A DNA stretch of 64,000 nt from Mycolicibacterium fallax (GCF_010726955.1 NZ_AP022603.1:1488001-1552000), one strand, 5' to 3'. Shown: positions 53,224-63,035, numbered from the stretch's first letter. The notes: generated by a model from the letters alone, not told the origin. Translations and numbers: made by a program.

Positions 53224-55173
53224 CTACTTCTTGGCGCCCTTGTCAGCGGCCGCGTCGGTGGACAGCGCGGCGACGAAGGCCTCCTGCGGGACCTCGACCC
53301 GGCCGATGGTCTTCATCCGCTTCTTGCCTTCCTTCTGCTTCTCCAGCAGCTTGCGCTTGCGGCTGATGTCACCGCCGTAACACTTGCTCAGCACGTCCTT
53401 GCGGATCGCCCGAATGTTCTCCCGGGCAATGATTTTCGAGCCGATGGCGGCCTGCACCGGGACCTCGAACTGCTGACGAGGGATGAGTTCCTTGAGCTTG
53501 GTGGTCATCTTGTTGCCGTAGCCGAACGCCGAATCCTTGTGCACGATCGCACTGAACGCGTCGACGGCCTCGCCCTGCAGCAGGATGTCGACCTTGACCA
53601 GCGCCGCCGCCTGTTCGCCGGCCTCCTCGTAGTCCAGGCTGGCGTAGCCGCGGGTGCGGGACTTCAGCGAGTCGAAGAAGTCGAAGATGATCTCGCCCAG
53701 CGGCATGGTGTAGCGCAGCTCGACGCGCTCGGGCGACAGGTAGTCCATCCCGCCGAGCTCACCGCGGCGGGACTGGCACAGCTCCATGATGGTGCCAATG
53801 AACTCGCTGGGCGCGATGATCGTGGTCTTGACCACCGGTTCGTAGACGGTGCCGATCTTGCCCTCCGGCCAGTCCGACGGATTGGTGACGATCAACTCGG
53901 TGCCGTCGTCCTTGATCACCCGGTAGACCACGTTCGGCGAGGTGGAGATCAGATCGAGGCCGAACTCACGTTCCAGCCGCTCGCGGGTGATCTCCATGTG
54001 CAGCAGCCCCAGGAAGCCGCAGCGGAAGCCGAAGCCCAGCGCCACCGAGGTCTCCGGCTCATAGGTCAGCGCGGCGTCGTTGAGCTGCAGCTTGTCCAGC
54101 GCGTCGCGCAGGTTCGGGTAGTCCGAACCATCCACCGGGTACAGCCCCGAGTACACCATCGGCTTGGGCTCGCGGTACCCGGTCAGCGCCTCGGTGGCAC
54201 CGTGGCGCGCCGTGGTGACGGTGTCGCCGACCTTGGACTGCCGGACGTCCTTCACCCCGGTGATCAGGTAGCCGACCTCCCCGACGCCCAGGCCCTTGGA
54301 CGCCTTCGGCTCGGGCGAGACGATGCCGACCTCGAGCAGTTCGTGGGTGGCCCCGGTGGACATCATCGCGATCCGCTCGCGCGGGGTGATCTTGCCGTCC
54401 ACGACGCGGACGTAGGTGACCACGCCGCGGTAGATGTCGTAGACCGAGTCGAAGATCATCGCCCGGGCCGGGGCGTCGGCGTCGCCGGTCGGCGCGGGCA
54501 CCTTACGGACCACCTCGTCGAGCAGTTCGGCCACCCCCACGCCGGTCTTGCCGGAGACCCGCAGCACATCGGTCGGCTCGCAGCCGATGATGTGCGCCAG
54601 CTCGGCGGCGTAGCGCTCCGGGTCGGCGGCGGGCAGGTCGATCTTGTTGAGCACCGGGATGACGGTCAGGTCGCGGTCCAGCGCGAGATACAGGTTGGCC
54701 AGCGTCTGCGCCTCGATGCCCTGGGCGGCGTCGACCAGCAGCACCGCGCCCTCGCAGGCCTCCAGCGCACGGGACACCTCGTAGGTGAAGTCGACGTGAC
54801 CGGGGGTGTCGATCAGGTGCAGCACGACCTCCTCGCCGGCCTGCTCGCCGGCCTGCACGGTCCACGGCAACCGCACGTTCTGCGCCTTGATGGTGATGCC
54901 GCGCTCGCGCTCGATGTCCATCCGGTCCAGGTACTGGGCGCGCATGGAGCGGTCGTCGACGACCCCGGTGAGCTGCAGCATCCGGTCGGCCAGGGTGGAT
55001 TTGCCGTGGTCGATATGCGCGATGATGCAGAAGTTGCGAATCTGCGCCGGCGCGGTGAAGGTCTGGTCGGCGAAACTGCTGATGGGAATCTCCTGCTCAG
55101 GCGGGCGTCGTGCTGACCTACAGCGTATCCAGCCGGCGCGCCGCCGGCATAACGCGGCTAGTCTGAGTGCCAT
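53224..55173 (-). CDS. lepA: Elongation factor 4 LepA
   Basis: This ribosomal back-translocating GTPase shows G1 [15 protein letters not shown]3 DTPGHVDF, G4 NKID, and a C-terminal domain ending [19 protein letters not shown]. The conserved start of the protein is at [15 protein letters not shown], but no ATG, GTG or TTG is found there; the codons read ATT CCC ATC. The nearest in-frame ATG is at 55173, giving 649 aa, close to the 653 aa annotated for M. tuberculosis. That ATG overlaps the ATG of the divergent gene in CCATGG. An ATT start, or the 55173 ATG, must be used. Confidence 0.93.
   Translation of the reverse strand: MALRLAALCRRRAGWIRCRSARRPPEQEIPISSFADQTFTAPAQIRNFCIIAHIDHGKSTLADRMLQLTGVVDDRSMRAQYLDRMDIERERGITIKAQNVRLPWTVQAGEQAGEEVVLHLIDTPGHVDFTYEVSRALEACEGAVLLVDAAQGIEAQTLANLYLALDRDLTVIPVLNKIDLPAADPERYAAELAHIIGCEPTDVLRVSGKTGVGVAELLDEVVRKVPAPTGDADAPARAMIFDSVYDIYRGVVTYVRVVDGKITPRERIAMMSTGATHELLEVGIVSPEPKASKGLGVGEVGYLITGVKDVRQSKVGDTVTTARHGATEALTGYREPKPMVYSGLYPVDGSDYPNLRDALDKLQLNDAALTYEPETSVALGFGFRCGFLGLLHMEITRERLEREFGLDLISTSPNVVYRVIKDDGTELIVTNPSDWPEGKIGTVYEPVVKTTIIAPSEFIGTIMELCQSRRGELGGMDYLSPERVELRYTMPLGEIIFDFFDSLKSRTRGYASLDYEEAGEQAAALVKVDILLQGEAVDAFSAIVHKDSAFGYGNKMTTKLKELIPRQQFEVPVQAAIGSKIIARENIRAIRKDVLSKCYGGDISRKRKLLEKQKEGKKRMKTIGRVEVPQEAFVAALSTDAAADKGAKK
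55159..55164 (+). promoter_or_regulatory. -10 box for a leaderless transcript of the PemK-like gene
   Basis: TAGTCT lies 7 bases upstream of the ATG at 55172, with no Shine-Dalgarno in the gap. Confidence 0.5.
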
Positions 55174-55786
55174 GGCATCGCAATGGAAGGCGATGCAGCG
55201 ATTCGCCGAGCGTCTGGTGTTCGACGGGGCTCCCCGGCTCATCAAGCAATTGCAGGACCCGGCCCAGCTGCAGCGCAACGTTCGGCTCGGGCTGCAGCAG
55301 ACCGCCGTACAGGCCCTGACGATCGGCATCGACGCGCTGGCCGCGTCGGCCCTCGAGCGGCCCGTCGCGCTCACCGCGGGCCGACCGGTCTCCCGCACCC
55401 TGGTGCCCACCGCGCACCGGGCCCGGCGGGTGGCCTACGCCCCCGACCTCGACGGCCGGGCCGATCCCGGCGAAGTGGTGTGGACCTGGGTGGTCTTCGA
55501 GGACGATCCGAGCCGCGGCAAGGACCGCCCGGTGCTGGTCGTCGGCCGGGACCGCGACACCCTGCTGGGGTTGATGCTCTCCAGCCAGGACCACCACGCC
55601 GACGATCCCAACTGGGTGCCGATCGGCGCCGGTTCCTGGGACTACGACGGCCGGCCCAGCTGGGTGCGGCTGGACCGGGTGCTCGACGTCCCCGAGGAGG
55701 GCATTCGGCGCGAGGGCGCCATCCTGGACCGGGTCAGGTTCGACACCGTCGCGGTGCGACTGCGCGCCGAATACTCCTGGTCCTGA
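55172..55786 (+). CDS. PemK/MazF-fold protein (Rv2405-like)
   Basis: The 204-aa protein has a helical N-terminal half ([29 protein letters not shown]) and a C-terminal PemK/MazF-like barrel ([28 protein letters not shown], then [10 protein letters not shown]). MazF-type RNases share the PGE(I/V)xW and RPVLVV pattern. No antitoxin gene lies next to it, and the long N-terminal part is unlike free toxins, so a housekeeping role is likely. Leaderless start at ATG 55172. Diverges from lepA. Corresponds to Rv2405. Confidence 0.8.
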   Translation: MASQWKAMQRFAERLVFDGAPRLIKQLQDPAQLQRNVRLGLQQTAVQALTIGIDALAASALERPVALTAGRPVSRTLVPTAHRARRVAYAPDLDGRADPGEVVWTWVVFEDDPSRGKDRPVLVVGRDRDTLLGLMLSSQDHHADDPNWVPIGAGSWDYDGRPSWVRLDRVLDVPEEGIRREGAILDRVRFDTVAVRLRAEYSWS

Positions 55787-55810
55787 TCGGCTCCGCCCGG
55801 GTCCCGATCG

Positions 55811-56242
55811 CTATCCCTGGGTGATGTAGGCGTGCAGGTGTTCCTGGGCGGACTGCAGTTCCTCCAGCCGCGCCTTGACGACGTCCCCGATGCTGACGAT
55901 GCCGGCCAGCCGGCCGTCGACCAGCACCGGGATGTGCCGGACCCGGTTGTTGGTCATCAGCTCGGAGAGCTCATCGACCGAGGACTCCATCCCGCAGCTG
56001 GCCACCACCGCGGTCATGATCTGGGCGACCGGAACGCCGAGCACCTCGGGCCCGTGCTCGTGCATCCGGCGCACCACGTCGCGCTCGGAGACGATCCCGG
56101 CGATCACCCCGGCCGAGCCCACCACCACCATCGCCCCGATGTTCTGTTCGGCCAGCCCGGCCAGCAGCTCGCGCACGGTGGCCTCCGGGCGCACCGTTGC
56201 GACGCCGGAGCCCTTGTTTCGCAGCACGTCTGAAATACGCAT
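55811..56242 (-). CDS. CBS-pair protein (Rv2406c-like)
   Basis: The 143-aa protein is a single Bateman module: MRISDVLRNKGSGVATVRPEATVRELL opens CBS1 (about 1-60, ending GIVSERDVVRRM) and VAQIMTAVVASCGMESSVDELSELM opens CBS2 (about 70-125, ending GIVSIGDVVKARLEEL). It probably binds an adenine nucleotide. ATG 56242 with GGAGG upstream was chosen; longer in-frame reading to 56368 lacks a ribosome binding site. Neighbours give no clear partner. Similar to Rv2406c. Confidence 0.85.
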   Translation of the reverse strand: MRISDVLRNKGSGVATVRPEATVRELLAGLAEQNIGAMVVVGSAGVIAGIVSERDVVRRMHEHGPEVLGVPVAQIMTAVVASCGMESSVDELSELMTNNRVRHIPVLVDGRLAGIVSIGDVVKARLEELQSAQEHLHAYITQG

Positions 56243-56380
56243 CGCCACCTCCGAAGTGTGATCCGGTTCACACCAGGGTAGGTCGAATCGAAGCTTTCCG
56301 AAAGCCCGTCCCCGCGCACCGGCGCCGTCGGGCCCGGCCCGCGACCACGGCCACATCCGGGCGATCACAGCCGCGCCCGG

Positions 56381-56690
56381 TCAGGCCAGCCGGGTGATTT
56401 CGACCATCACGTCCAGGTCGGTGGACCCCTCGCCGGAATAGATGCCCTTGAGCGGGGTGACGTCGGCGTAGTCGCGGCCGGTGCCGACGGTGGCGTGGCT
56501 CTGCCCCTCGACGGTCTCCCCATCACCGCATCGGGGTGCGGGTGCAGATAGCCCGACACCTAGCGGGCCAGGATGCCCATGCTGCGCAACAGGATCAACG
56601 TCAGGTGCGCGTAGTCCTGACAGACCGTTGCGGCGCGGTGGACGATGCTCGCGGGCTCACGGCGAATATGTTTCGGCGCAGGCCAGAAGC
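56381..56690 (-). pseudogene. Degraded transglutaminase-like protease gene (Rv2409c-like)
   Basis: On the minus strand one frame reads IVHRAATVCQDYAHLTLILL then RSMGILAR, the catalytic Cys block of a transglutaminase-like domain (compare GVCQDFAHL). A TAG follows at 56560-56562, then VSGYLHPHPDAVMG. Reading continues in another frame as ETVEGQSHA, after one base was lost near 56521. The catalytic His region is interrupted by a deletion, and the gene ends RDYADVTPLKGIYSGEGS...VMVEITRLA with TGA at 56381. It carries a stop, a frameshift and a deletion. The 5' boundary is approximate. It fills the otherwise empty 56243-56794 stretch. Confidence 0.8.
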
Positions 56691-56794
56691 CTCAATTGGG
56701 CAGATCTCCGCCCGGCTGATAACCTGAACAACCGCTGCCCGTTTATCCGGGCGCCCGTATGCAACCCAGCTGAAATTCGCAAAGGAACTCACGC

Positions 56795-57055
56795 GTGGCC
56801 AACATCAAGTCGCAGCAGAAGCGCATCAAGACCAACGAGCGCCGCCGTCTGCGCAACCAGTCGGCGAAGTCTTCCCTTCGCACGGCTGTCCGTGGCTTCC
56901 GCGAGGCCGTCGATGCCGGCGAGAAGGACAAGGCCGCCGAGCTGCTGGTGTCGACCAGCCGCCAGCTCGACAAGGCTGCCAGCAAGGGCGTCATCCACAA
57001 GAACCAGGCCGCCAACAAGAAGTCCGCGCTGGCCCTGGCGCTCAACAAGCTCTGA
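56795..57055 (+). CDS. rpsT: 30S ribosomal protein S20
   Basis: The 86-aa basic protein ([27 protein letters not shown]...) is S20, a primary 16S rRNA binder that sits at the bottom of the body of the 30S subunit. It starts at GTG 56795 with AAAGGA upstream. It ends in ALALNKL, as usual. Monocistronic and divergent to the pseudogene region. Matches Rv2412. Confidence 0.98.
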   Translation: MANIKSQQKRIKTNERRRLRNQSAKSSLRTAVRGFREAVDAGEKDKAAELLVSTSRQLDKAASKGVIHKNQAANKKSALALALNKL

Positions 57056-57070
57056 GCCCCGGCTCCCGAT

Positions 57071-57090
57071 AGGCCCCGCACCCGGGGCCT
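57071..57090 (+). terminator. Hairpin terminator after rpsT
   Basis: AGGCCCCG and CGGGGCCT form a perfect 8-bp stem with a 4-base loop 15 bases after the rpsT stop. No U-tract follows, as is common for mycobacterial hairpin terminators. It may also act on the convergent holA transcript. Confidence 0.6.
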
Positions 57091-57141
57091 GGCACCGGCT
57101 CCCGGATCATCCGGTGGGCCGGTTTTCGGTTGTCGCGGCCC

Positions 57142-58113
57142 TCAGCGCTGCCCGCCGGCCGCCAGCTCGGCGACCCGGCGCACCGCCCGTTCCAGCGCGT
57201 AGTCGGCGTCGGCGGCCGCGCCCTTGACCTCGGCGTTGAGCGCAGCGACCAGCCGGATCGCCTCGGCGACGCTGTCCCGCGACCAGCGCCGGGCCTGCTG
57301 CTGCGCCTTCTTCACCCGCCACGGCGGCATGCCGATCTCCGAGGCCAGCCGGAACGGGTCGCCCCGGAGCGGACCGACCCGCGCGATCACGTGCACCGCC
57401 TCGGCCAGCGCATCGGCCAGCACCACCTGCGCCTCCCCGGCGAGCATCGCCCACCGCAGCGCCTCCGCGGCCCCGGCCACGTCGCCGGTGACCGCCATAT
57501 CGGCGATGTCGAAGCCGCGCACCTCGGCCTTACCACTGTGGTAGCGCCGCACGGAGGCGGCGTCGACGCGGCCGTCGGTGTCGGCGACCAGCTGCGAGCA
57601 GGCCGCCGCCAGTTCCCGGATGTCCGAGCCCAGCGCGTCGAGCAACGCGGTGACGGCGTCGTCGGGAACCTTCACCTTCAGCGCCCGGAACTCCGCGCGC
57701 ACGAACGCGGCGCGGTCGTCGGGCTTGGTGATCTTCGCGCACGGGTGCACCTCGGCGCCGAGGTCGCGCAGCGTGCTGGCCAGTGTCTTGGCCCGCCCGC
57801 CGCCGGAATGCACGACGACGAGCTCGGTGCCCGCGGGCAGGTCGGCGGCGGCCTGCGCGACCAGCGCGGCGGACTCCTTGCCGGCCTCCCCCGCGGCCTC
57901 CAGCACGACGACGCGCTCGTCGGCGAACAGCGACGGGCTGAGCAGTTCGGCGAGCTCGCTGATGCTGACCTCACCGGCCCGCAGCCGGTCCACCGGCACG
58001 TCGGGGGTGCCGGCCCGGTCCCGGGCCCCGCTCAGCACCCGGGCGACCGCCCGCTCGACGAGCAGCTGCTCCTCCCCGAGTACCAGATGCAGACCGGGGA
58101 CCTGTTGACTCAC
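57142..58113 (-). CDS. holA: DNA polymerase III delta subunit
   Basis: HolA opens the beta sliding clamp as part of the clamp loader. The 323-aa protein shows the N-terminal [29 protein letters not shown], and the central [11 protein letters not shown] region of the delta fold. GTG start (MSQQVPG). It lies downstream of comEC-comEA in the same strand order as M. tuberculosis (Rv2413c). No Walker A motif is present, as is normal for delta. Confidence 0.94.
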   Translation of the reverse strand: MSQQVPGLHLVLGEEQLLVERAVARVLSGARDRAGTPDVPVDRLRAGEVSISELAELLSPSLFADERVVVLEAAGEAGKESAALVAQAAADLPAGTELVVVHSGGGRAKTLASTLRDLGAEVHPCAKITKPDDRAAFVRAEFRALKVKVPDDAVTALLDALGSDIRELAAACSQLVADTDGRVDAASVRRYHSGKAEVRGFDIADMAVTGDVAGAAEALRWAMLAGEAQVVLADALAEAVHVIARVGPLRGDPFRLASEIGMPPWRVKKAQQQARRWSRDSVAEAIRLVAALNAEVKGAAADADYALERAVRRVAELAAGGQR

Positions 58114-58145
58114 CCCGCGATCGTGTCACGGCGTCCCGACAGCGC

Positions 58146-59684
58146 TCACACCCACCCGGCCACCGTCGCGGCGGCCAACACCACGCCGGTCGCGCCCACC
58201 GCCCGGGCCAGCCCGAGCCGCCGCCAGGCCAGCACCCCGGCCGCGGTGGCCAGTGCCACCAGGGCGAATCCGGCCGGCCCGGCGGGCACCGCGACAACCG
58301 CGCCGGGGACGGCGGCGGCGTGCCGGGCGACCCACAGCAGCGCCCACAGCAGCGGGCCGGTGAGCCGGATCAGCAGGTCCGCCGCCGGCGGCGACAGCCC
58401 GGTCAGCGCGGCCGCCGCGGTCCCGAGCACGGTGATCGGCGCGACGGCGGCGGTGACGGCGATGTTGGCGGCGACGGCGACCAGGCTCAGGGTGCCCATC
58501 GCCGCGGCGACCAGCGGCGCGGTGCACAGCTGAGCCGCCGCACACACGGCCAGCGCATCGGCCAGCGGTTTGGGCCAGCCGCGCGCGGTCAGCCGTCGCG
58601 ACCAGGCCGGCGCGATCAGCACCAGCGCGGCCGTCGCAACCGTGGACAGCGCGAAGCCGATGTCCACGGCCAGGTGCGGCGCCACCGCCAGCAGCACCAG
58701 CACCGCGGCGGCCAGCGCGGGCAGCGCCTGCCTGCGCCGCGCCGTCAGCACCGCCAGCAGCCCGATCGATCCCATCACCGCGGCCCGCAGCACGCTGGCG
58801 CTGGGCTGCACGATCAGCACAAACCCCGCCAGCGCAGGCACCGCGGCCAGCACCGCCGTCCGGGGCCCGGCCACCCCGGCGGTCAGCAGCACCGCGCCGC
58901 ACACGATGGTGACATTGGCACCGGAGACGGCCATCAGATGCAGCAGTCCCGCGGCCCGGAACTCGGCGACCCGCACCCCGGAGACCGCCGAGGTGTCACC
59001 GAGCACCAGGGCCGGCAGCACCGTCGCCTGATCACCGGGCAGGGCGCGGCGACAGGCCAGCGCGAAGCGGTCGCGGACCCGCTGGGCGAACCGCTGGGCC
59101 GGGGGTGCCCGGCCGGCTGTCGGGGTGCCGGCGACGGTCAGCACGGCCACGGTCAGGTCCGCGCGCATCGGCCGGGAAACCCGGGCCCGGAACGCCAGCG
59201 GCTGGCCCACCCCGTATTCGGCGAACGCCGCGGGCGCGAACACGGTGACCCGGCCGCCGGCGGCCGCGCCGCCGACCTCGCGCACCGTCGCCGGGATCAA
59301 CAGCCGGGCGCCGCCGACCACGCGCGGGCTCTCCGAGGGCACCACCGTCACCGCGACGGTCTGACCGATCCGCCGGGTCAGCGGATGCTCGGCGATGGCG
59401 TCGGTGCGCAGCGTGACGGCGACCGCGAAGCCGGCCGCCACCGCGGCCGCGGCCGCCACCGCCCCGGCGATCGTCCGGCAGCCGGTGCTGCGCCGGCGCA
59501 GCACCAGGCAGCCGGGCACCAGCGCCGCCGCACCTATCGCCAGCACCGGCCCGCAGGACCACCGGATCCCCGCCGCGGTGACCGCCCACCCGGCCAGCGC
59601 GGCGGGCAGCAGCCGCACATCCAGCGCGGGCTCCCGGCCGTCCGGCGGCGGCGGGTCGGCGCGCGCCGGCGCGAGAGCGGTCAC
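58146..59684 (-). CDS. comEC: ComEC/Rec2-family competence membrane protein
   Basis: The 512-aa integral membrane protein has about ten hydrophobic segments and the competence domain signature (GLLHLMAVSGANVTIVCG at about 247-264, containing HLMAVSG). ComEC forms the inner-membrane DNA channel for natural uptake. The C-terminal metallo-beta-lactamase domain of some ComECs is absent, and the protein ends in a membrane segment (about 490-510), as in Rv2414c. GTG start overlaps the comEA stop by 4 bases. Function in DNA uptake in mycobacteria is not established. Confidence 0.92.
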   Translation of the reverse strand: MTALAPARADPPPPDGREPALDVRLLPAALAGWAVTAAGIRWSCGPVLAIGAAALVPGCLVLRRRSTGCRTIAGAVAAAAAVAAGFAVAVTLRTDAIAEHPLTRRIGQTVAVTVVPSESPRVVGGARLLIPATVREVGGAAAGGRVTVFAPAAFAEYGVGQPLAFRARVSRPMRADLTVAVLTVAGTPTAGRAPPAQRFAQRVRDRFALACRRALPGDQATVLPALVLGDTSAVSGVRVAEFRAAGLLHLMAVSGANVTIVCGAVLLTAGVAGPRTAVLAAVPALAGFVLIVQPSASVLRAAVMGSIGLLAVLTARRRQALPALAAAVLVLLAVAPHLAVDIGFALSTVATAALVLIAPAWSRRLTARGWPKPLADALAVCAAAQLCTAPLVAAAMGTLSLVAVAANIAVTAAVAPITVLGTAAAALTGLSPPAADLLIRLTGPLLWALLWVARHAAAVPGAVVAVPAGPAGFALVALATAAGVLAWRRLGLARAVGATGVVLAAATVAGWV

Positions 59685-60631
59685 ACCCGGACGAGGTCGC
59701 GCAGCCGGGACAGCCGGGCATCACCGATACCGTCCACCTCGGCGAGCTGGTCGACGCTGGCGAAGCCGCCGTTGGCCTCCCGCCAGGCGATGATCGCCGC
59801 CGCGGTCACCGGCCCGACGCCGGGCAGGGCGTCGAGCTCCTGGCTGCTGGCGGTGTTGAGGTTGACCGGCGCCGCCGGCGCCGTGGGCTTGGCCGGGGAC
59901 CTGGGCTTGGCCGGCGTTTCGGGGGTGGTGCCCGGCGGTCCGGCCGGCGGTCCGGCCGGCGGGCCGGCGCCGACCGAGCTGCCCAGCGCGGCGGGGTGCC
60001 CGGGCGCCGCGGCGATCCCGACCAGCACCTGTTCACCGTCGGCCAGCCGGCGGGCCAGGTTCAGCCCGGTGGTGTCGGCCTTGGCCACCGTGCCGCCAGC
60101 CGCCGACAGCGCGTCGGCGACCCGGGCGCCGGGTGCGAGGGTCACCAATCCCGGGGTGTTCACCAGGCCGACGACGCTGACCACGATCGGGCCCTCGGGC
60201 GCGGCGCTGGTCCCCGGCGCGGAGCGCGGCCCCGGCGCGGCGGTGTCGGCCACCGGGGCGACCGGGGGCAGCTTGGCCGAGGACACCGGTGGGGTGTCCT
60301 CGCCCAGCAGGGTGAACACCGTCACCAGCACCGCCAGGGCCGCCACCGCGCCGAGCGCGATCAGCCCGGCCCGGCCCGGGTCCGCGCGCACCGACGCCAG
60401 CCACCCGGGATTCTCCGAGGTGTCCGGAAGCCAGTGCGGCAGCAGGGATCTCGGATCGTCGTCACCGGGTCCGGCTGCCGTGTCGGGGTCGGCTGTGGTG
60501 TCGAGTTCGGCCGCGACGTCGAGTTCGGCGCAGCCCGGCAGCGGGATCGGCGCGGTGTCGACGTCCGCACTCACCGGGGAGCCGGCGAGCCCGAGCCGCC
60601 GGCGCAGCCGGTCCGCGGTGGAGTCGGTCAT
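59681..60631 (-). CDS. comEA: ComEA-like DNA-binding protein
   Basis: The 316-aa protein has a cytoplasmic N-terminus, one transmembrane helix (LIALGAVAALAVLVTVFTLL, about 92-111), a SLBB-like domain (about 145-205; VSVVGLVNTPGLVTL), a Gly/Pro-rich linker (GPPAGPPAGPPG), and a C-terminal helix-hairpin-helix DNA-binding pair (NLNTASSQELDALPGVGPVTA...ELAEVDGIGDARLSRLRDLV). It would bind incoming DNA outside the membrane and hand it to ComEC, which follows. ATG 60631. Confidence 0.93.
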   Translation of the reverse strand: MTDSTADRLRRRLGLAGSPVSADVDTAPIPLPGCAELDVAAELDTTADPDTAAGPGDDDPRSLLPHWLPDTSENPGWLASVRADPGRAGLIALGAVAALAVLVTVFTLLGEDTPPVSSAKLPPVAPVADTAAPGPRSAPGTSAAPEGPIVVSVVGLVNTPGLVTLAPGARVADALSAAGGTVAKADTTGLNLARRLADGEQVLVGIAAAPGHPAALGSSVGAGPPAGPPAGPPGTTPETPAKPRSPAKPTAPAAPVNLNTASSQELDALPGVGPVTAAAIIAWREANGGFASVDQLAEVDGIGDARLSRLRDLVRV

Positions 60632-60709
60632 GCCCCGACGCTAGGCCGACGGCGACGCGGCGCACCGCCGCCGGCGGGCGGGCTGTGCATGGATGCCGCG
60701 CTGTGCACA

Positions 60710-60751
60710 GCGCGCCGTGGTCAGCGCGCCGTAGTCAGCGCGCCGTGGTCA
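60710..60751 (-). repeat. 14-bp tandem repeat starting on the degV stop codon
   Basis: On the minus strand, TGACCACGGCGCGC occurs three times in a row, the middle copy differing by one base (TGACTACGGCGCGC). The first copy starts exactly at the degV TGA (60749-60751). The period is not a multiple of three, so the array holds stops in three frames. Confidence 0.85.
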
Positions 60752-61579
60752 GCCCGCGGTGCTGACCACGACGCCCAGCGCCCCGGCGCCGACGTGCAGG
60801 CCCAGCACCGGACCGAGGTCGGCGATCAGCGCGGGCGGGCAGCCGGGGAGCCGCTCGGCCAGCGTCGCCGCGAGTTCGGCGGCCCCGTCGGGGTTCGCCA
60901 CGTGATGCACCGCGAGGTCGGCGGGCCGGTCCCCGGCCAGCTCGCAGACCCGGTCGACCATGGTGGCGATCGCCCGGCTCGCGGTGCGGACCCGTTGTGC
61001 CAGCACGAGTTTGCCGTCCTCGACCTTGAGCAGTGGTTTGAGCGCCAGTGCGGTGCCCAGCCAGGCCGCGGCGCCGCCGATCCGGCCGCTGCGGCGCAGA
61101 TTGTCCAGCCGCTGCACCACGATGAACCCGTGCGTGCGCGCCGCGACCGCCTCCGCCGCCGCGGCAACGGTGTCCAGGTCGGCGCCGGCGGCCGCGGACC
61201 GGGCCGCGGCCAGCACCGCGAAACCGGTTCCCATCGCGGTGGACCGGGAATCGAAGACCCGCACCCCGGCGCCCAGGTCGGCGGCGGCCAGGTCGGCCGC
61301 CGCGCAGGTGCCCGACAGCAGCCCGGACAGGTGCACCGCCAGCACGCCGTCCCCGGCACTGTCGGCCAGCGCCGCCCGGTAGGCCGCGGCCAGGTCGGCG
61401 GGGCTGGCCCCGGCGGTCGAGGCGTGCCGGTCGTAGATGTCTTCGGGGATCGGGTCGACGCCGTCGCTCAGGTCGGTGTTGTCGAGCAGGATGTGCAGCG
61501 GAACCACCCGGATGCCGTTTCCGGCGGCCAACTCCGCGGACAGTCCGGCCGAGGAGTCCGTGACGACGACGACGGTCAT
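60749..61579 (-). CDS. DegV-family fatty-acid-binding protein
   Basis: The 276-aa protein is a DegV/FakB-type fold: MTVVVVTDSSAGLS binds the N-terminal site (conserved DSSA), then VAVHLSGLLSGTCAAADLAA, VFDSRSTAMGTGF and GFIVVQRLDNLRRSGRI. FakB proteins present fatty acids to the kinase FakA. A FakA homologue is not in this window. ATG 61579 follows the octT stop by 3 bases, so it is in the gpgP-octT-degV group. Matches Rv2417c. The eis gene that precedes it in M. tuberculosis is absent. Confidence 0.9.
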   Translation of the reverse strand: MTVVVVTDSSAGLSAELAAGNGIRVVPLHILLDNTDLSDGVDPIPEDIYDRHASTAGASPADLAAAYRAALADSAGDGVLAVHLSGLLSGTCAAADLAAADLGAGVRVFDSRSTAMGTGFAVLAAARSAAAGADLDTVAAAAEAVAARTHGFIVVQRLDNLRRSGRIGGAAAWLGTALALKPLLKVEDGKLVLAQRVRTASRAIATMVDRVCELAGDRPADLAVHHVANPDGAAELAATLAERLPGCPPALIADLGPVLGLHVGAGALGVVVSTAG

Positions 61580-61582
61580 GGC

Positions 61583-62368
61583 TCAGTCGTCGCCGGGCAC
61601 TGCGACTCCGGCCAGGCCCAGCGCCGTGAGCACCCGCGCGGCGACCGCGTCGTGCCCCTCGAAGTTCCAGTGGATCCCGTCCGGGTTCCCGCGGCCGGCG
61701 AAGATGTGCTCGGCGACCGCGGCCTTCAGATCGACCAGTGGCACGTCGTGTTCGGCACTCCAGTCGCTGATCGCGGCGACGGTGTCTGAGCGCCAGCGAT
61801 GCGATCGGCCGTAGCTGTCGGCGATGTGCACGCTCGGCAGTGCGGCGACGACGGGAATCCCCGGCCGGTTGAAATCAATTGCGGCGCGGGTCATTTCGAG
61901 ATATTCCGCGGTCAGGTGCGGCGGCAGCGCGGGCCGGGCCAGCGGCGAGAATCGCGGCTGCGCCCAGCCGTAGCCGTCGCGCACCCAGCGCCGCAGCCAC
62001 GGCGGGCGGACGTAGCGGATCAGTTCGCGCACCGCGGTGGGCAGCGGCGAGGGCAGCGAATCCATCCCGCTGGTGGCGAAGATGACCGCCCCGGCGCGCG
62101 GCAGCGCGGCCCAGGACCGCGGGTCCTGGGTGGCCGCCCACCAGACGTCGCGGCTGGTCCAGCCGATCCGGCCGATCAGCTCCAGGTCCCAGCCGAGGCG
62201 CTCGGCGACCTGGTTCGGCCAGATCCGCGGGTCGTCGGACGGCAGCCCGCCGGTGGGTCCGTAGTAGGACAGCGAATCGGCGAAAACCAGCAGGGTGGGC
62301 CGCGCCGCGGACGGCGTGGGGTCAGCGGACGGCGTGGGGTCAGCGGACGCCATCGGTTCAGAGGACAT
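61583..62368 (-). CDS. octT: Diglucosylglycerate octanoyltransferase (SGNH hydrolase fold)
   Basis: OctT transfers octanoate to diglucosylglycerate in the pathway to methylglucose lipopolysaccharides. The 261-aa protein has the SGNH nucleophile block [18 protein letters not shown] (Ser in ADSLSYYG), a [14 protein letters not shown] block and the catalytic DGIHWN at the end ([13 protein letters not shown]). The closest conserved start is near [12 protein letters not shown] 62368 gives a short Ser/Pro-rich leader with a repeated PTPSAD unit and overlaps gpgP by 11 bases; ATG 62353 is an alternative. Matches Rv2418c. Confidence 0.9.
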   Translation of the reverse strand: MSSEPMASADPTPSADPTPSAARPTLLVFADSLSYYGPTGGLPSDDPRIWPNQVAERLGWDLELIGRIGWTSRDVWWAATQDPRSWAALPRAGAVIFATSGMDSLPSPLPTAVRELIRYVRPPWLRRWVRDGYGWAQPRFSPLARPALPPHLTAEYLEMTRAAIDFNRPGIPVVAALPSVHIADSYGRSHRWRSDTVAAISDWSAEHDVPLVDLKAAVAEHIFAGRGNPDGIHWNFEGHDAVAARVLTALGLAGVAVPGDD

Positions 62369-63035
62369 CGTTGGCCACCTGCGCCGAGGCGTTCCAGACG
62401 TCGAGGCGCCAGGCGATGTCGTCGATCGCGGCCGGGTCACCGCCGACGGCGGTGTGCCCGGACAGCTGCACCCAGCTGGCGTTGCCCATGCTGCCCAGCG
62501 CCGGCCAGTTGTCCACCGGCAGCCGCAGCAGCCCGGCGGTCAGCGCCGCGATCAGCCCGCCGTGAGCCACCAGCACCACCGGCCGGTCCACGTCGTCGCG
62601 GCCCCACTGCGGCTGGGCGCCGACCAGCTCGGTCACCAGCGGAAGCACCCGTCGGGCGACGTCGACGCGGTTCTCCCCGCCGTGCGGCGCCCAGCGGGCG
62701 TCGGCACGCCAGGCCAGCCGCGCCCCGGGGGCCGCGGCGTCGACCTCCAGGTGGGTCAGGCCCTGCCAGTCCCCCAGATGGGTCTCGCGCAGCCGCGGGT
62801 CGATGGCCACCGGCTGCCCGGTGCGTTGACCGAGCGCCAGCGCGGTGTCGTGGGCCCGGCGCAGGTCCGAGGAGACGATGGCGATGGGCTGGCGCTTGGC
62901 CAGCACCGCGGCGACGGCCTCGGCCTGGGCCCGGCCCAGATCGGTCAGGTCGGTGTCGAGCTGGCCCTGCATCCGGCTGTCGGCGTTGAACTCGGTCTGA
63001 CCGTGCCGCAGCAGCACGAGCCGACGAATCGTCAT
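62358..63035 (-). CDS. gpgP: Glucosyl-3-phosphoglycerate phosphatase (histidine phosphatase)
   Basis: GpgP dephosphorylates glucosyl-3-phosphoglycerate, an early step of MGLP synthesis. The 225-aa product has the RHG motif [10 protein letters not shown] (residues 8-17; phospho-His), a second Arg ([11 protein letters not shown]), Glu in [12 protein letters not shown], and the C-terminal VLVAHGG. ATG 63035 overlaps the rsfS stop by 4 bases. The octT gene follows, so two enzymes of one pathway are adjacent. Confidence 0.93.
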   Translation of the reverse strand: MTIRRLVLLRHGQTEFNADSRMQGQLDTDLTDLGRAQAEAVAAVLAKRQPIAIVSSDLRRAHDTALALGQRTGQPVAIDPRLRETHLGDWQGLTHLEVDAAAPGARLAWRADARWAPHGGENRVDVARRVLPLVTELVGAQPQWGRDDVDRPVVLVAHGGLIAALTAGLLRLPVDNWPALGSMGNASWVQLSGHTAVGGDPAAIDDIAWRLDVWNASAQVANDVL

